Source: an uncultured Pelagibacteraceae bacterium
GTDB lineage: Bacteria > Pseudomonadota > Alphaproteobacteria > Pelagibacterales > Pelagibacteraceae
DNA length: 64,000 nucleotides
Direction: 5' to 3'
NCBI GenBank assembly: GCA_902604785.1
Contig: CACLAC010000001.1
Coordinates: forward strand, 62,001-126,000
The notes beneath the pieces were generated by a model. It did no database searches, was not told the origin of the DNA, and saw only the letters and a list, made by a program, of their open reading frames with translations. Positions 49,123 to 58,967 of the stretch are shown piece after piece (the stretch's first letter is position 1; each line of letters opens with the position of its first letter). The translations under genes and the position numbers were made by a program.

Positions 49123-51605
49123 TATTTTAAATTTAATTGACTTAATATACCAAATGGATTGTTTATTTTGTCTATTTGTTTTGATTTCTTTCTAATTATT
49201 TTTTTATTTGAAACATATTTAAAGTAAACATCTTTATCTTTTTTATAAGTATTATAACCCATGCTTTGCAAAAGTTTTACAAAATTTTCTTTATTAGATC
49301 CAAGTAAATTTAACATTTCAGGTATTAATTTTATTTCATTATTTTTCTCTTTATTTGAGTTTAATAATAAAATAAATAGTCTTTCCAATATATCAATTCT
49401 AACAAAAAACCTATCAAATTTTTCAAAGCCACAAAGTAGCATGAACTCTTTATCAATTTTTTCCTTTTCTTCTAAAAAATTAAGTCCAAAAGTTGGTGGT
49501 AAAAGATTTAAATTTTTTTCATTAAAACTTTTCCATAATAAAATTCTCAGTGAAACAGAGCTTGGTTTAAATAATTTAAATAAAAAAATATGATATCTTC
49601 CAAATTTAACTCCAATTCTTCTTAGTTTACCCCTTTGATCTTGATCTAATTTATTTAGATAGTTTGATACATTTTCTCTTTTAACAACTCCATTGTTTTC
49701 ATATAAATGATAAGATAGAGCTCTAAGTTCTGGATTACTTTCTTTAATATTTTTTAAATCTATAAGACTTTTAAGTTCAATTTTTATTTTTTCATTTACC
49801 CATTTTTGTAAATATGTACTAAGTTTTAATTTTTCATCATATTCAATCATATCGTCAATAATTAAATCAATTTGAGGGTTCAAATAATCAGATCCAGGTA
49901 TTAATTTTGCTATTGGATATTTTTTCCAATAAATCTTAAAATTATCTTTTAATTCAATTAATCCTGTTTCTATAATTTGAAAAATTCTTTTAATTATTTC
50001 AGGACTTACATTTTGTCTTGCAGCTTTTTTTAATGATTTAATATCAGAATCTAAAGCATCAGTTTTAAAGTCTAATTCTAATTTAAGACCTTTCAGATGA
50101 CCTATATATTGTTGGTTAATCATAACTTTTTCTTCATCTATTATTTTTGTATCAAGTAATATATCTTGTTTTAATCCTTTAGCTAAAACGCTTGCTCTTT
50201 TATCTATAAATGTTTTTGTTAATTCTTCGTGCAGCCTATCAGATAACTTATCTTCTAAGTTTTTTGTTCTTTCTATCCAATAATCTTGGTTCTCAACCCA
50301 GTTAGATTTATTTGAAACATAAGCCCAAGTTCTTACATTTGCAATTCTATTTGACAAAGAATCTACATTTCCATCTAATTTGTCTAGTGTTGATAGTTGT
50401 TCTTTCATATATTGATTTGGTATTTTTTTTGTTTTTCCAGTTAAAAATTGAAAAACTTTGCCAACAACCTCTATATGATGTCCGTAAGTTTTTTTCACAA
50501 AATCAGGAATTTGACAACATTCCCAAATTATTTTTAAATTTTCTTCATTATCTTTAATGTCTATATTTGGCGAATCTTTTATAAAATATTTTAATACTTT
50601 TTCATCTTCGCATTCGTTTATTCTCTTTAACCAATCTTTTTTCGGCTTTTCATCTAAAGATTTTAATAAACTTAGTTTATTATTAAAATTTAGTTTAGAA
50701 TTTCTCCAAAAAATATTTTCAATTTCACTAAATGTGTTTTTTTCAATCACTTCTGCTTCATCTGAATTAATTTCACTACAATCTCCTGTAATTCCAAAAT
50801 ATCCATTATTTTTGTATCTTCCTGCTCTCCCTGCAATTTGTCCAATTTCATATAAGTTTAATCTTCTAAGTTTTTTTCCATCAAATTTTTTTAAGTTTGA
50901 AAAATAGACATTATCTAAATCCATATTTATTCCCATTCCTATTGCATCAGTGGCAACAAGGTAATCTACATCATCAGATTGATATAAGTTGACTTGAGCA
51001 TTCCTTGTTTTGGGACTTAAAGATCCCATTACAATAGCTGCACCACCTTTTTGTCTTCTAATTAATTCTGCGATTGCATAAACTTCTTCTGTAGAAAAAG
51101 CTATGATTGCACTTTTTCTTTCTATTCTAGAAATTTTCTTATGACCACTAAAAGATAATTTTGAAAATCTTTCTTTATTTAAAAATTCAATATCATCATC
51201 TAATTTTTCAATTATACTTTTTATAATATTTGAACCCATAAGCATTGTTATTTTTTCACCTCTAAGATTTAGAAGTCTATCTGTAAAAATATGTCCTCTT
51301 TCATGATCATTACACATTTGTATTTCATCTATTCCAACAAATTCTAAATCTTTATCTATTGGCATAGACTCAACAGTGCATAAAAAATATTTTGCATTTA
51401 GAGGGATAATTTTTTCCTCTCCTGTAATCAAAGCAACTTTAGATGAATCAATTTTTTTAATTACCTTATCGTAAACTTCTCTAGCGAGTAATCTCAATGG
51501 AAAACCTATCATTCCAGAATTAAATGAAAGCATTGTTTCTATTGCCAAGAAGGTTTTTCCAGTATTAGTTGGGCCAAGAACTGCAGAAACTTTATTTTTT
51601 TTCAT
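49122..51605 (-). CDS. SUV3-like DExH-box RNA helicase
   Basis: 827 residues, related to the mitochondrial SUV3 helicase of the RNA degradosome. Motif I GPTNTGKT (11-18), motif II DEIQ, the helicase C-domain segment YLVATDAIGMGINMDLD and the motif VI QIAGRAGRY are present; the long C-terminal half is the alphaproteobacterial extension with no clear motif. The helicase-ferredoxin-CarD neighbourhood is conserved in the group. With PNPase (encoded at 21.7 kb) it could form an RNA-decay pair as in mitochondria (inference). Confidence 0.9.
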   Translation of the reverse strand: MKKNKVSAVLGPTNTGKTFLAIETMLSFNSGMIGFPLRLLAREVYDKVIKKIDSSKVALITGEEKIIPLNAKYFLCTVESMPIDKDLEFVGIDEIQMCNDHERGHIFTDRLLNLRGEKITMLMGSNIIKSIIEKLDDDIEFLNKERFSKLSFSGHKKISRIERKSAIIAFSTEEVYAIAELIRRQKGGAAIVMGSLSPKTRNAQVNLYQSDDVDYLVATDAIGMGINMDLDNVYFSNLKKFDGKKLRRLNLYEIGQIAGRAGRYKNNGYFGITGDCSEINSDEAEVIEKNTFSEIENIFWRNSKLNFNNKLSLLKSLDEKPKKDWLKRINECEDEKVLKYFIKDSPNIDIKDNEENLKIIWECCQIPDFVKKTYGHHIEVVGKVFQFLTGKTKKIPNQYMKEQLSTLDKLDGNVDSLSNRIANVRTWAYVSNKSNWVENQDYWIERTKNLEDKLSDRLHEELTKTFIDKRASVLAKGLKQDILLDTKIIDEEKVMINQQYIGHLKGLKLELDFKTDALDSDIKSLKKAARQNVSPEIIKRIFQIIETGLIELKDNFKIYWKKYPIAKLIPGSDYLNPQIDLIIDDMIEYDEKLKLSTYLQKWVNEKIKIELKSLIDLKNIKESNPELRALSYHLYENNGVVKRENVSNYLNKLDQDQRGKLRRIGVKFGRYHIFLFKLFKPSSVSLRILLWKSFNEKNLNLLPPTFGLNFLEEKEKIDKEFMLLCGFEKFDRFFVRIDILERLFILLLNSNKEKNNEIKLIPEMLNLLGSNKENFVKLLQSMGYNTYKKDKDVYFKYVSNKKIIRKKSKQIDKINNPFGILSQLNLK

Positions 51606-51756
51606 TTCAACCTTTAGTATGATATTTTTCTTACCTACTATATTTTGTTACCCAAAAAGAACAAAAATAGTCTAAAACAGGTCCGAATCAGAAGGGAAAA
51701 AGTTCTCATCATAATTTTTTGTATATTAAAGGTTATCATAAATTTAATAAATTCAA

Positions 51757-51762
51757 TATAAT
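51757..51762 (+). promoter_or_regulatory. -10-like TATAAT directly before the acetoacetyl-CoA synthetase gene
   Basis: TATAAT ends five bases before the ATG at 51768; TTATCA 18 bases further up (51733-51738) could be the -35. It predicts a leaderless transcript. Confidence 0.4.
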
Positions 51763-51767
51763 TTTTT

Positions 51768-53723
51768 ATGAATAAAAAATTATGGGAAGCGTCTTTATCC
51801 ATAAAGAAAAAATCAAATTTGTATAAATTTGAAAAATTCATTTCAAAAAAATTTAATTATAAGTCAAATAAAAATTATAAAAAATTATTTAATTGGAGTA
51901 TTAATAATCTATATTCATTTTGGAATTCAATTTGGGACTATACAAACGTTAAAGGAAACAAAGTTGAGAAATTTAAATATTCAAAAGACTTTATAAAAAA
52001 TAAATTTTTTGTAAATTCAAAGCTAAACTTTGCTGAAAATCTTTTATCTAAAAAAGATAATTCTAAAGCAATTACATTTATTAGTGAAAATGGATATAGA
52101 GAAGTAAGATCATGGAAAAGTTTAAGTCGCAATACTTCAAGACTGATTCAATTTTTTAAAGAAAATAATATCTCTAAAAAAGATAGGGTAGCAGCATATA
52201 TGTCTAATCAAATTGAGACTGTTGAATGTTTTTTAGCTACCTCAACAATTGGTGCCATATGGTCCTCATGCTCTCCAGATTTTGGAACTCAAGGATTAAT
52301 AGAAAGATTTTCTCAAATCAAGCCAAAAATATTAATTTTGACAGATAGATATTATTACAACGGTAAAGAAATAAAAATTTTAGAAAGACTTCCACTAATA
52401 CTAAATAAAATCAAATCAATAAAAACTGTTTTAATTGTAAATTATCCAGGAAAAAAATATTTAAAACAAAAAAAAATAAAAGCTATTAGTTTTCATAGTT
52501 TAAATAAAATATATAAAACCAAATATAATAAAATTATATTTAAAAGATTTGATTTTGATCACGAATTAGCAATTTTATATTCAAGTGGTACTACGGGAAA
52601 GCCAAAATGTATTTGTCATAGATCTGGTGGAGTTTTGTTGCAACATTTAAAAGAGCATCAATTACATTGCGAAGTAAAGCCAGGTGATAATGTTTTTTAT
52701 TTTACTACTTGTGGATGGATGATGTGGAATTGGCTTTTAACATTTCTTGCATCAAAAGCATCAATAGTTTTATTTGATGGTTTTCCAATGTTTAAAAGTC
52801 ATGATTTATTATTTAAAATTGCTGAAAAAGAAAAAATTACTTTGTTTGGAGTGAGTGCGAAATATATTGATCAACTAAGAAAGTTAAAAATTAAAATAAA
52901 ATCAAAATTTAAATTAATTAAATTAAAAACAATTTGCTCAACAGGATCACCACTTTCAGAAGATAATTTTCAATATGTTTACGATAATATAAAAAAAAAT
53001 GTTCATTTAGCTTCTATAGCAGGAGGAACAGATCTAGTGTCTTGTTTTGTTTTAGGTAATATTTTTTCTCCTGTTTATAAAGGACAAATTCAAAATAATG
53101 GTCTTGGAATGAATACTGATGTTTTTTCAGATAAAGGAAAATCGTTAATAAATAAAAAAGGAGAGTTAGTTTGTAAAACACCTTTTCCATCAATGCCAAA
53201 ATTATTTTGGAATGATAAAAATAATACTAAATACAAAAATGCATATTTTAATAAATTTAAAAATATTTGGCATCATGGGGATTATGCAGAAAGGAAAAAA
53301 AATGGTGGGTATATTATTTATGGAAGATCAGACGCCACTTTAAATCCCGGAGGAGTTAGACTTGGAACAGCAGAAATTTACTCAGTTGTTGAAAAATTTA
53401 AGAATGTAAAAGAATCTATTGTTGTAAGCCAATCTTGGGATAATGATGTTAGAATTATATTATTTTTAGTTTTAAACAAACCTAATTCATTGGATAATTT
53501 ATTTGTTGAAAAGCTTAAAAAAACTATAAGAACAGAAGCATCACCAAGACACGTGCCTGCAAAAATTATAGAAGTTGGTGATATTCCTAGAACAAAGAAC
53601 GGTAAAATCGTAGAATTAGCCGTTAAAAATATAATTGAAGGAAATAATATAAAAAATATTGAAGCGTTAGCTAATCCAAATGCATTGAAACATTATAAGA
53701 ATTTAAAACAGTTACAAACATAA
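51768..53723 (+). CDS. Acetoacetyl-CoA synthetase
   Basis: Ligates acetoacetate to CoA with ATP. 651 residues of the acetyl-CoA synthetase-like ANL family, of the length and sequence of AACS. WSSCSPDFGTQGLIERFSQI is characteristic of AACS, the P-loop is YSSGTTGKPK, and the C-terminal RTKNGKIVE holds the catalytic lysine. It allows ketone-body carbon to enter acetyl-CoA metabolism. Coupled to the next gene by TAATG. Confidence 0.9.
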   Translation: MNKKLWEASLSIKKKSNLYKFEKFISKKFNYKSNKNYKKLFNWSINNLYSFWNSIWDYTNVKGNKVEKFKYSKDFIKNKFFVNSKLNFAENLLSKKDNSKAITFISENGYREVRSWKSLSRNTSRLIQFFKENNISKKDRVAAYMSNQIETVECFLATSTIGAIWSSCSPDFGTQGLIERFSQIKPKILILTDRYYYNGKEIKILERLPLILNKIKSIKTVLIVNYPGKKYLKQKKIKAISFHSLNKIYKTKYNKIIFKRFDFDHELAILYSSGTTGKPKCICHRSGGVLLQHLKEHQLHCEVKPGDNVFYFTTCGWMMWNWLLTFLASKASIVLFDGFPMFKSHDLLFKIAEKEKITLFGVSAKYIDQLRKLKIKIKSKFKLIKLKTICSTGSPLSEDNFQYVYDNIKKNVHLASIAGGTDLVSCFVLGNIFSPVYKGQIQNNGLGMNTDVFSDKGKSLINKKGELVCKTPFPSMPKLFWNDKNNTKYKNAYFNKFKNIWHHGDYAERKKNGGYIIYGRSDATLNPGGVRLGTAEIYSVVEKFKNVKESIVVSQSWDNDVRIILFLVLNKPNSLDNLFVEKLKKTIRTEASPRHVPAKIIEVGDIPRTKNGKIVELAVKNIIEGNNIKNIEALANPNALKHYKNLKQLQT

Positions 53724-54949
53724 TGATTAAAAATAAAATTAAGAATCTTAATTTATCTGCAACATTAAAGATAAATGAAATTTCAAAAAAATTAGAAAAT
53801 GAAGGAAAAAAAATTATTAAGTTTGGTTTTGGAGAATCGCCTTTTCCTGTGCCAGCTAAAGTTGTGGATGAACTTAAAAAAAACGCTCATCAAAAAAGTT
53901 ATTTACCAATCCAAGGCTTGGATGATCTTAGATCTTCTATTTCAAAATATGAGTCAAAAAAGAAAAATAAAAATTTTTCATCAGAACAAATAATTATCGG
54001 ACCTGGATCAAAAGAACTTATGTTTTTACTACATCTTTCTTTCGATGGAGATATAATAATTCCTACTCCTAGCTGGGTTTCCTATAAACCTCAATCAATC
54101 ATAGCAGACAACCAATTTCATTGGATTGAAACTGTTGCTGAAAATAATTGGTATCCATCTGCAGAAAGTCTTGAAAAATTGATATTTAAAAATAAAGAGA
54201 AAAATTATTTATTGATTTTAAATTCTCCAAATAATCCTTCGGGGCAAGTATGTAAAAATATAAAAGAGATAAGCGAAATTATAAAAAAAAATAAAATAAT
54301 CGTTTTGTCTGATGAAATTTATTCTGAATTAACATTTGATGAAAATTATGAATCTATATCAAATTTTTGTCCAGAAAAAGTTATTGTTAGTAATGGGCTT
54401 AGCAAGTGGTGTGGCGCAGGAGGTTGGAGGCTTGGTTATTTTATAATTCCAAATGAACTAAATAAATTAAAAAATTCCATGAAAGTTCTAGCTAGCGAAA
54501 CATTTTCAGCAGTCAGTGCACCAATTCAATTTGCTGCAATATCAGCTTTTAAAGATGATCATTATGAGTATATTTTAAAGTCAAAAAAAATATTAAAATC
54601 AATTGGTGAATATATTTATAATAACTTAAAGTCCAATAATGTTGTTATGAATAAACCAATGGGTGGCTTTTATTTAATGCCAGAATTTTTAAATAAAACA
54701 TTTAATACTTCTACAGAAATGTGCACAGATCTTTTAAATAAAAAAGGTGTAGCAATTTTACCTGGATCTGACTTTGGTTTTTCAACTGAAAAAATGATAA
54801 GTCGTTTAAGCTATACAGATTTTAATGGAAAAAATTTTATGTCAAACATAAGTTTAGACACAAAAGTTGATGAAGATTTAATTAAAAAATTTGCTCCTAA
54901 AATCATAGAGGGAACAAAAAGACTTAAAGATTGGGTTGAAAAAGCCTAA
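53723..54949 (+). CDS. PLP-dependent aminotransferase (class I/II, AspC-like)
   Basis: 408 residues of fold type I. ILNSPNNPSGQV, LSDEIYSELTF and the PLP-lysine segment SNGLSKWCGAGGWRLGY are intact, and SRLSYTDF contains the substrate-carboxylate arginine. The family covers aspartate, aromatic and related aminotransferases; the amino acid cannot be told from sequence. Translation is coupled to acetoacetyl-CoA synthetase, which may mean joint use in a degradation route. Confidence 0.88.
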   Translation: MIKNKIKNLNLSATLKINEISKKLENEGKKIIKFGFGESPFPVPAKVVDELKKNAHQKSYLPIQGLDDLRSSISKYESKKKNKNFSSEQIIIGPGSKELMFLLHLSFDGDIIIPTPSWVSYKPQSIIADNQFHWIETVAENNWYPSAESLEKLIFKNKEKNYLLILNSPNNPSGQVCKNIKEISEIIKKNKIIVLSDEIYSELTFDENYESISNFCPEKVIVSNGLSKWCGAGGWRLGYFIIPNELNKLKNSMKVLASETFSAVSAPIQFAAISAFKDDHYEYILKSKKILKSIGEYIYNNLKSNNVVMNKPMGGFYLMPEFLNKTFNTSTEMCTDLLNKKGVAILPGSDFGFSTEKMISRLSYTDFNGKNFMSNISLDTKVDEDLIKKFAPKIIEGTKRLKDWVEKA

Positions 54950-54955
54950 TATAAC

Positions 54956-54972
54956 ATTAGAATTATTCTAAT
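54956..54972. promoter_or_regulatory. 17-base palindrome, Irr/Fur-box-like, upstream of the TAXI receptor gene
   Basis: ATTAGAAT-T-ATTCTAAT is a perfect inverted repeat centred on 54964. Its core TTAGAA-TTA-TTCTAA has the 6-3-6 arrangement of alphaproteobacterial Irr boxes. A TATAAT lies downstream at 55016-55021, before the ATG at 55045. The loop is too short for an RNA hairpin, so a protein operator is the better reading. Confidence 0.5.
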
Positions 54973-55044
54973 AAACTTCTGGACAATCTAATTAAATTTT
55001 GTTTCAATTATTTATTATAATTAACTAATAGAGAGAGAGGGAAA

Positions 55045-56049
55045 ATGAAAAAAATATTATCTATCCTATCAAGTACTCTAATTCTTTTTGCTGCATTATT
55101 TTCATTTAATACTGTTGCAAAATCTGCAGAGTTTTTTACGATAGGAACAGGTGGTCCAACTGGTGTATATTTCCAAACTGGTAATGCTATTTGCAAGATG
55201 TTGCATAAATCAGCTATAGCTAAAGAACATGGTAGAAAAAAAGGTATAGATAAAGCTTATAGATGTACAGCTCCATCAACTGGAGGTTCTAACTATAATA
55301 TTGGCCAAATTAAAGAAGGTGAATTTCAATTTGGTGTTGCTCAATCTGACTGGCAATATCATGCAGTAAATGGTTCTAGCAAATGGGAAGGAAAACAGTT
55401 TAAAGGTTTAAGAGCTGTATTTTCCGTACATAATGAGCCTTTCCAAATTTGGGCTAGTGCAAAATCGGGTATTTCAGATTTTAACGGTTTAAAAGGTAAA
55501 GTAGTTAACATTGGTAATCCTGGTTCTGGTCAAAGAGGAACTATGGAAGAACTTATGAAAGCAATGGGAGTTGATAACAGTTTCTTTAAATCAGTGACTG
55601 AATTAACTTCATCAGAACAAGTAAAAGCTCTATGTGATGGCAAAATAGATGCATATGGTTATTCTGTAGGATTTCCAAATGGTGCTATGGAGCAAGCAGC
55701 TACTTGTGCTGCAAAAGCAAAACCAATTAATTTAACAGGTGGACCTGTTCAAGGATTAATTGATGGTGCTGATTACTATGCTAAAGCAGTAATTCCCGCA
55801 GGTACTTATACTGGACAAACTTCAGATGCTACTACTTTTGGTGTTAAAGCAACTGTAGTAACTAGTAATGCAGTTGAAGCAGATCTTGTTTATTTAGTTG
55901 TAAAAGCTGTTTTTGAGAACTTTGATGACTTCAGAAAACAACATCCTGCTTTTGCTCCTCTAAAAAAGGAAGATATGATTGCTGATGGTTTATCAGCTCC
56001 TTTACATGAAGGTGCTAAGAGATATTATAAAGAAGTTGGATTAATGTAA
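55045..56049 (+). CDS. TRAP transporter substrate-binding protein, TAXI family
   Basis: The periplasmic receptor of a sodium-driven TRAP system. 334 residues: signal peptide (about 1-27, ending VAKSAEF), then the TAXI hallmark FFTIGTGGPTGVYFQTG and the segment YNIGQIKEGEFQFGVAQSD. TAXI receptors in relatives bind glutamate, 2-oxoglutarate or other organic acids; the ligand here is not readable. A purine-rich ribosome-binding region (GAGAGAGGGAAA) suggests strong translation. A terminator separates it from the permease gene. Confidence 0.93.
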   Translation: MKKILSILSSTLILFAALFSFNTVAKSAEFFTIGTGGPTGVYFQTGNAICKMLHKSAIAKEHGRKKGIDKAYRCTAPSTGGSNYNIGQIKEGEFQFGVAQSDWQYHAVNGSSKWEGKQFKGLRAVFSVHNEPFQIWASAKSGISDFNGLKGKVVNIGNPGSGQRGTMEELMKAMGVDNSFFKSVTELTSSEQVKALCDGKIDAYGYSVGFPNGAMEQAATCAAKAKPINLTGGPVQGLIDGADYYAKAVIPAGTYTGQTSDATTFGVKATVVTSNAVEADLVYLVVKAVFENFDDFRKQHPAFAPLKKEDMIADGLSAPLHEGAKRYYKEVGLM

Positions 56050-56071
56050 TACATTTAATATATAATAATTT

Positions 56072-56108
56072 AAAAAGGCCCAATATATTTGTTGGGCCTT
56101 TTTTTTTA
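56072..56108 (+). terminator. Intrinsic terminator between receptor and permease genes
   Basis: AAGGCCCAA (56075-56083) pairs with TTGGGCCTT (56092-56100) around an eight-base loop, flanked by an A-run and a T-run of about nine. A classical rho-independent terminator 23 bases after the TAXI stop. Partial read-through would supply the permease at lower levels than the receptor. Confidence 0.92.
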
Positions 56109-56128
56109 TAGTAATATATATTTTTTAA

Positions 56129-58450
56129 ATGAGTCAAAACACTAGCGAAAAAATTAAAAGTAAAATCCAGGAAGATTTATCTCCAACTAAAAATTTGTCT
56201 GGAATACATTTAAAAATTGTTGCTGCTATTGCAATTATTTGGTCTCTATTTCAACTTTGGTATGCATCTCCTTTTCCATTTTGGTTTAATATTGGAATGT
56301 TCAAAGGTTTGCCAGCAAGAGCCATTCATTTAGGATTTGCTTTATTACTCGCATTTTTAATATTTCCTTATTCAAGAGGAAAAAAAATATCAGTTATAGA
56401 TATATTAATCAGTGCAATAGGAGCATTTTGTTGTCTATATATTTATTTTTTTTATGACCAATTGGTTGATAGAGGAGGTATTCTTTTAAAAATTACATTA
56501 ACTGAAAATTTTGTAATACCGATAGAATTAATAATTGGCATCTTTGGAATTTTAATATTACTTGAAGCCACAAGACGAGTAATAGGGATTCCGTTAGTAA
56601 TAATAGCAATTTGTTTTTTATTATTTTCATATTTTGGAAAATATGCTCCCGATATGATATCGCATGGAGGCTTATCGTTAAAAAGATTAGTTGGATTTCA
56701 GTGGTTTGATCAAGAAGCTATATTTGGAATTCCTATTGGTGTCTCTGTCGATTTTATTTTTTTATTTGTTTTATTTGGAGCTCTTTTAGAAACAGCTGGT
56801 GGTGGAAAATATTTTTTAAATTTAGCTTTTGCTATGGTTGGTAAAATGAGAGGAGGGCCAGCAAAAGCTGCAATTTTAGGTTCTGGTATGACTGGATTAA
56901 TCTCAGGATCATCAATTGCAAATACTGTAACAACTGGAACTTTTACAATTCCAATAATGAAAAAAACAGGTTTCTCAAAAGAAAAAGCAGGAGCTATAGA
57001 AGTTTCATCATCTGTAAACGGTCAAATAATGCCTCCAGTTATGGGTGCTGCGGCATTTGTAATGGCAAGCTTTATTGGAGTAACATACTTCGAAGTTGTT
57101 AAGCACGCATTTTTACCAGCAATTATTTCCTATATTGCTCTATTTTATATTTCTCACTTGGAAGCATTAAAGCTTAATCTTAAAGGTATGGATGATGAAG
57201 ATGTTCCTAATTTAAAAAAAACCTTTTTTTCAGGACTTCATTTTTTAATTCCAATTTTTGTTTTAATTTACTTATTAGTTTATATGAGATTTACAGCCTC
57301 ATATTCAATTTTTTATGCAACATTATCTTTAATCTTTGTAAATTTGATTAACAAAATAATAAAAGAAAAGGATTTTAAATATTCTTTAATAACTTGGTAC
57401 AATCAAACAATTATAGGATTTGAAAAAGGCGCCATTAACATGGTTGGTGTAGGTATTGCAATTGCTACTGCCGGGGTGATTGTTGGTGCAGTTGGTTCAA
57501 CAGGCTTAAGTACAAATTTAATAATCGTAATAGAATCAATTGCTAAAGATAATGTAATTATACTACTATTTTTAACAATAATTTTGTGTTTATTGTTGGG
57601 AATGGGTCTTCCAACAACAGCTAACTATGTTGTGGTTGCATCCCTTATGGCAACTGTTCTGGTAGATGTTGGAAATGCATCAGGATTTATTTTTCCGCTT
57701 ATAGCAGTTCATTTATTTGTTTTTTATTTTGGTTTAATGGCCGACGTTACACCTCCAGTAGGACTTGCGTCATATGCAGCCGCTGCTATTTCAGGAGGAG
57801 ACCCGCTTAGAACTGGCGCACAAGCATTTTGGTATAGTTTAAGGACTGGAATTCTTCCTATTGTATTTTTATTTAATCATGAATTACTATTAATAGGTGT
57901 CGAAAATATATGGCATGCTCTCTTAATAATTATAACTTCTTTAATTGGTATTTTAATATTTACATCTGCAACCCAAGGATGGTTTATTAATAAACTTAAA
58001 TGGTATGAAATAATAATTTTCCTTATAATTTCAATTTCATTTCTATCTCCAGAATTTGTTTTAAATAAATTTTATCCAAAATATAATTATCTAGAATTAG
58101 CTAAAATTCAAAATATAAAATTAGATCCGAAAAAAGAAGTAAGAATAAAAGTTACAAGAGTAAGTGAATATGGAGAAAGGTATAAATTATTTTTGATAGA
58201 AAAAAATACTTTTAATAATCTTTATAATCTAGAAGAATATGGAATTAATTTAATAAACGAAGAAAATAAAATTATAGTAGATACTATTAAATGGAATGGA
58301 AATGCAAAAAAAGCTGGAATCGAAATGGGAGATTATATAACTGAATTTAAAATTGAAAATTCTAATAGGCCAAATAAAAAATTAGTATATCCAATTGCAT
58401 TATTTTTATTATTAGTTTTTGGCTATCTAAATAAAAGAAGAACTAGCTAG
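56129..58450 (+). CDS. TRAP transporter fused permease (4TM/12TM)
   Basis: The fused small and large membrane subunits of a TAXI-type TRAP transporter. 773 residues: the 4TM part (about 25-165) and the large DctM-like part (about 200-640) with GSGMTGLISGSSIANTVTTG, SSVNGQIMPPVMGAAAFVM and GMGLPTTANYVVVA, then a periplasm-like C-terminal domain (about 645-755) resembling a small PDZ fold (WNGNAKKAGIEMGDYI) and a last membrane helix. It shares the stop tetramer CTAG with the convergent thioesterase. Confidence 0.94.
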   Translation: MSQNTSEKIKSKIQEDLSPTKNLSGIHLKIVAAIAIIWSLFQLWYASPFPFWFNIGMFKGLPARAIHLGFALLLAFLIFPYSRGKKISVIDILISAIGAFCCLYIYFFYDQLVDRGGILLKITLTENFVIPIELIIGIFGILILLEATRRVIGIPLVIIAICFLLFSYFGKYAPDMISHGGLSLKRLVGFQWFDQEAIFGIPIGVSVDFIFLFVLFGALLETAGGGKYFLNLAFAMVGKMRGGPAKAAILGSGMTGLISGSSIANTVTTGTFTIPIMKKTGFSKEKAGAIEVSSSVNGQIMPPVMGAAAFVMASFIGVTYFEVVKHAFLPAIISYIALFYISHLEALKLNLKGMDDEDVPNLKKTFFSGLHFLIPIFVLIYLLVYMRFTASYSIFYATLSLIFVNLINKIIKEKDFKYSLITWYNQTIIGFEKGAINMVGVGIAIATAGVIVGAVGSTGLSTNLIIVIESIAKDNVIILLFLTIILCLLLGMGLPTTANYVVVASLMATVLVDVGNASGFIFPLIAVHLFVFYFGLMADVTPPVGLASYAAAAISGGDPLRTGAQAFWYSLRTGILPIVFLFNHELLLIGVENIWHALLIIITSLIGILIFTSATQGWFINKLKWYEIIIFLIISISFLSPEFVLNKFYPKYNYLELAKIQNIKLDPKKEVRIKVTRVSEYGERYKLFLIEKNTFNNLYNLEEYGINLINEENKIIVDTIKWNGNAKKAGIEMGDYITEFKIENSNRPNKKLVYPIALFLLLVFGYLNKRRTS

Positions 58451-58872
58451 CCACCAAATCCAGCATTAGGTAAAGGTTTTTTTAATATTTTCCATATACC
58501 TGAAGCAGTGGCAATTAGTTTGCCCTTGCACTCTAAATGGCAAATTAAGAAAACCATACTGTTTGTTATTTTTTGAATTTTTGTAAATCCAATAATTTCA
58601 TCACCCAGAACGGTGGAGCCTATAAATTTTATATCTAGAGAAATTGTAACACATGGTTTTCCATCAGTTGATCTATGGGCACCTGTACCAGCTCCAGCAT
58701 CAATAATTGAAGCTATATAGCCGCCATGGGTAATTCCTGCCATATTTAAATGACTTTTTTTTACTTTTGTTTTGAATTCATATTCATTTTTAGAGATCTC
58801 TCTAAATAATAACCCACCATTATGCTTCATGTATCCAGGCTTAGAACTTAATTGTATAAATTTTTTCGGCAT
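58447..58872 (-). CDS. Hotdog-fold thioesterase (PaaI/YbgC-like)
   Basis: 141 residues. NMAGITHGGYIASIIDAGAG is the PaaI-type hotdog helix with the conserved HGG, and CVTISLDIKFIGS follows. Hydrolyses acyl-CoA thioesters; substrate unknown. The ATG at 58872 gives a proper start. The open frame continues upstream through tRNA-Arg to 59016, but that part is translated tRNA and not protein. Confidence 0.82.
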   Translation of the reverse strand: MPKKFIQLSSKPGYMKHNGGLLFREISKNEYEFKTKVKKSHLNMAGITHGGYIASIIDAGAGTGAHRSTDGKPCVTISLDIKFIGSTVLGDEIIGFTKIQKITNSMVFLICHLECKGKLIATASGIWKILKKPLPNAGFGG

Positions 58873-58967
58873 TAGATTAATATTGTGATTATAACCAACA
58901 AAATCAACACTAAACAAAAAAAATAAATTACAGATTTTCGCAAAGATATTTTCATTTTTACCTCTTC

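Noticed and set aside
51638-51841. 67-codon frame between the helicase and acetoacetyl-CoA synthetase genes
   Set aside because: Overlaps the start of a certain gene, is Phe/Ile-rich as expected of reversed AT-rich DNA, and has no recognisable motif.
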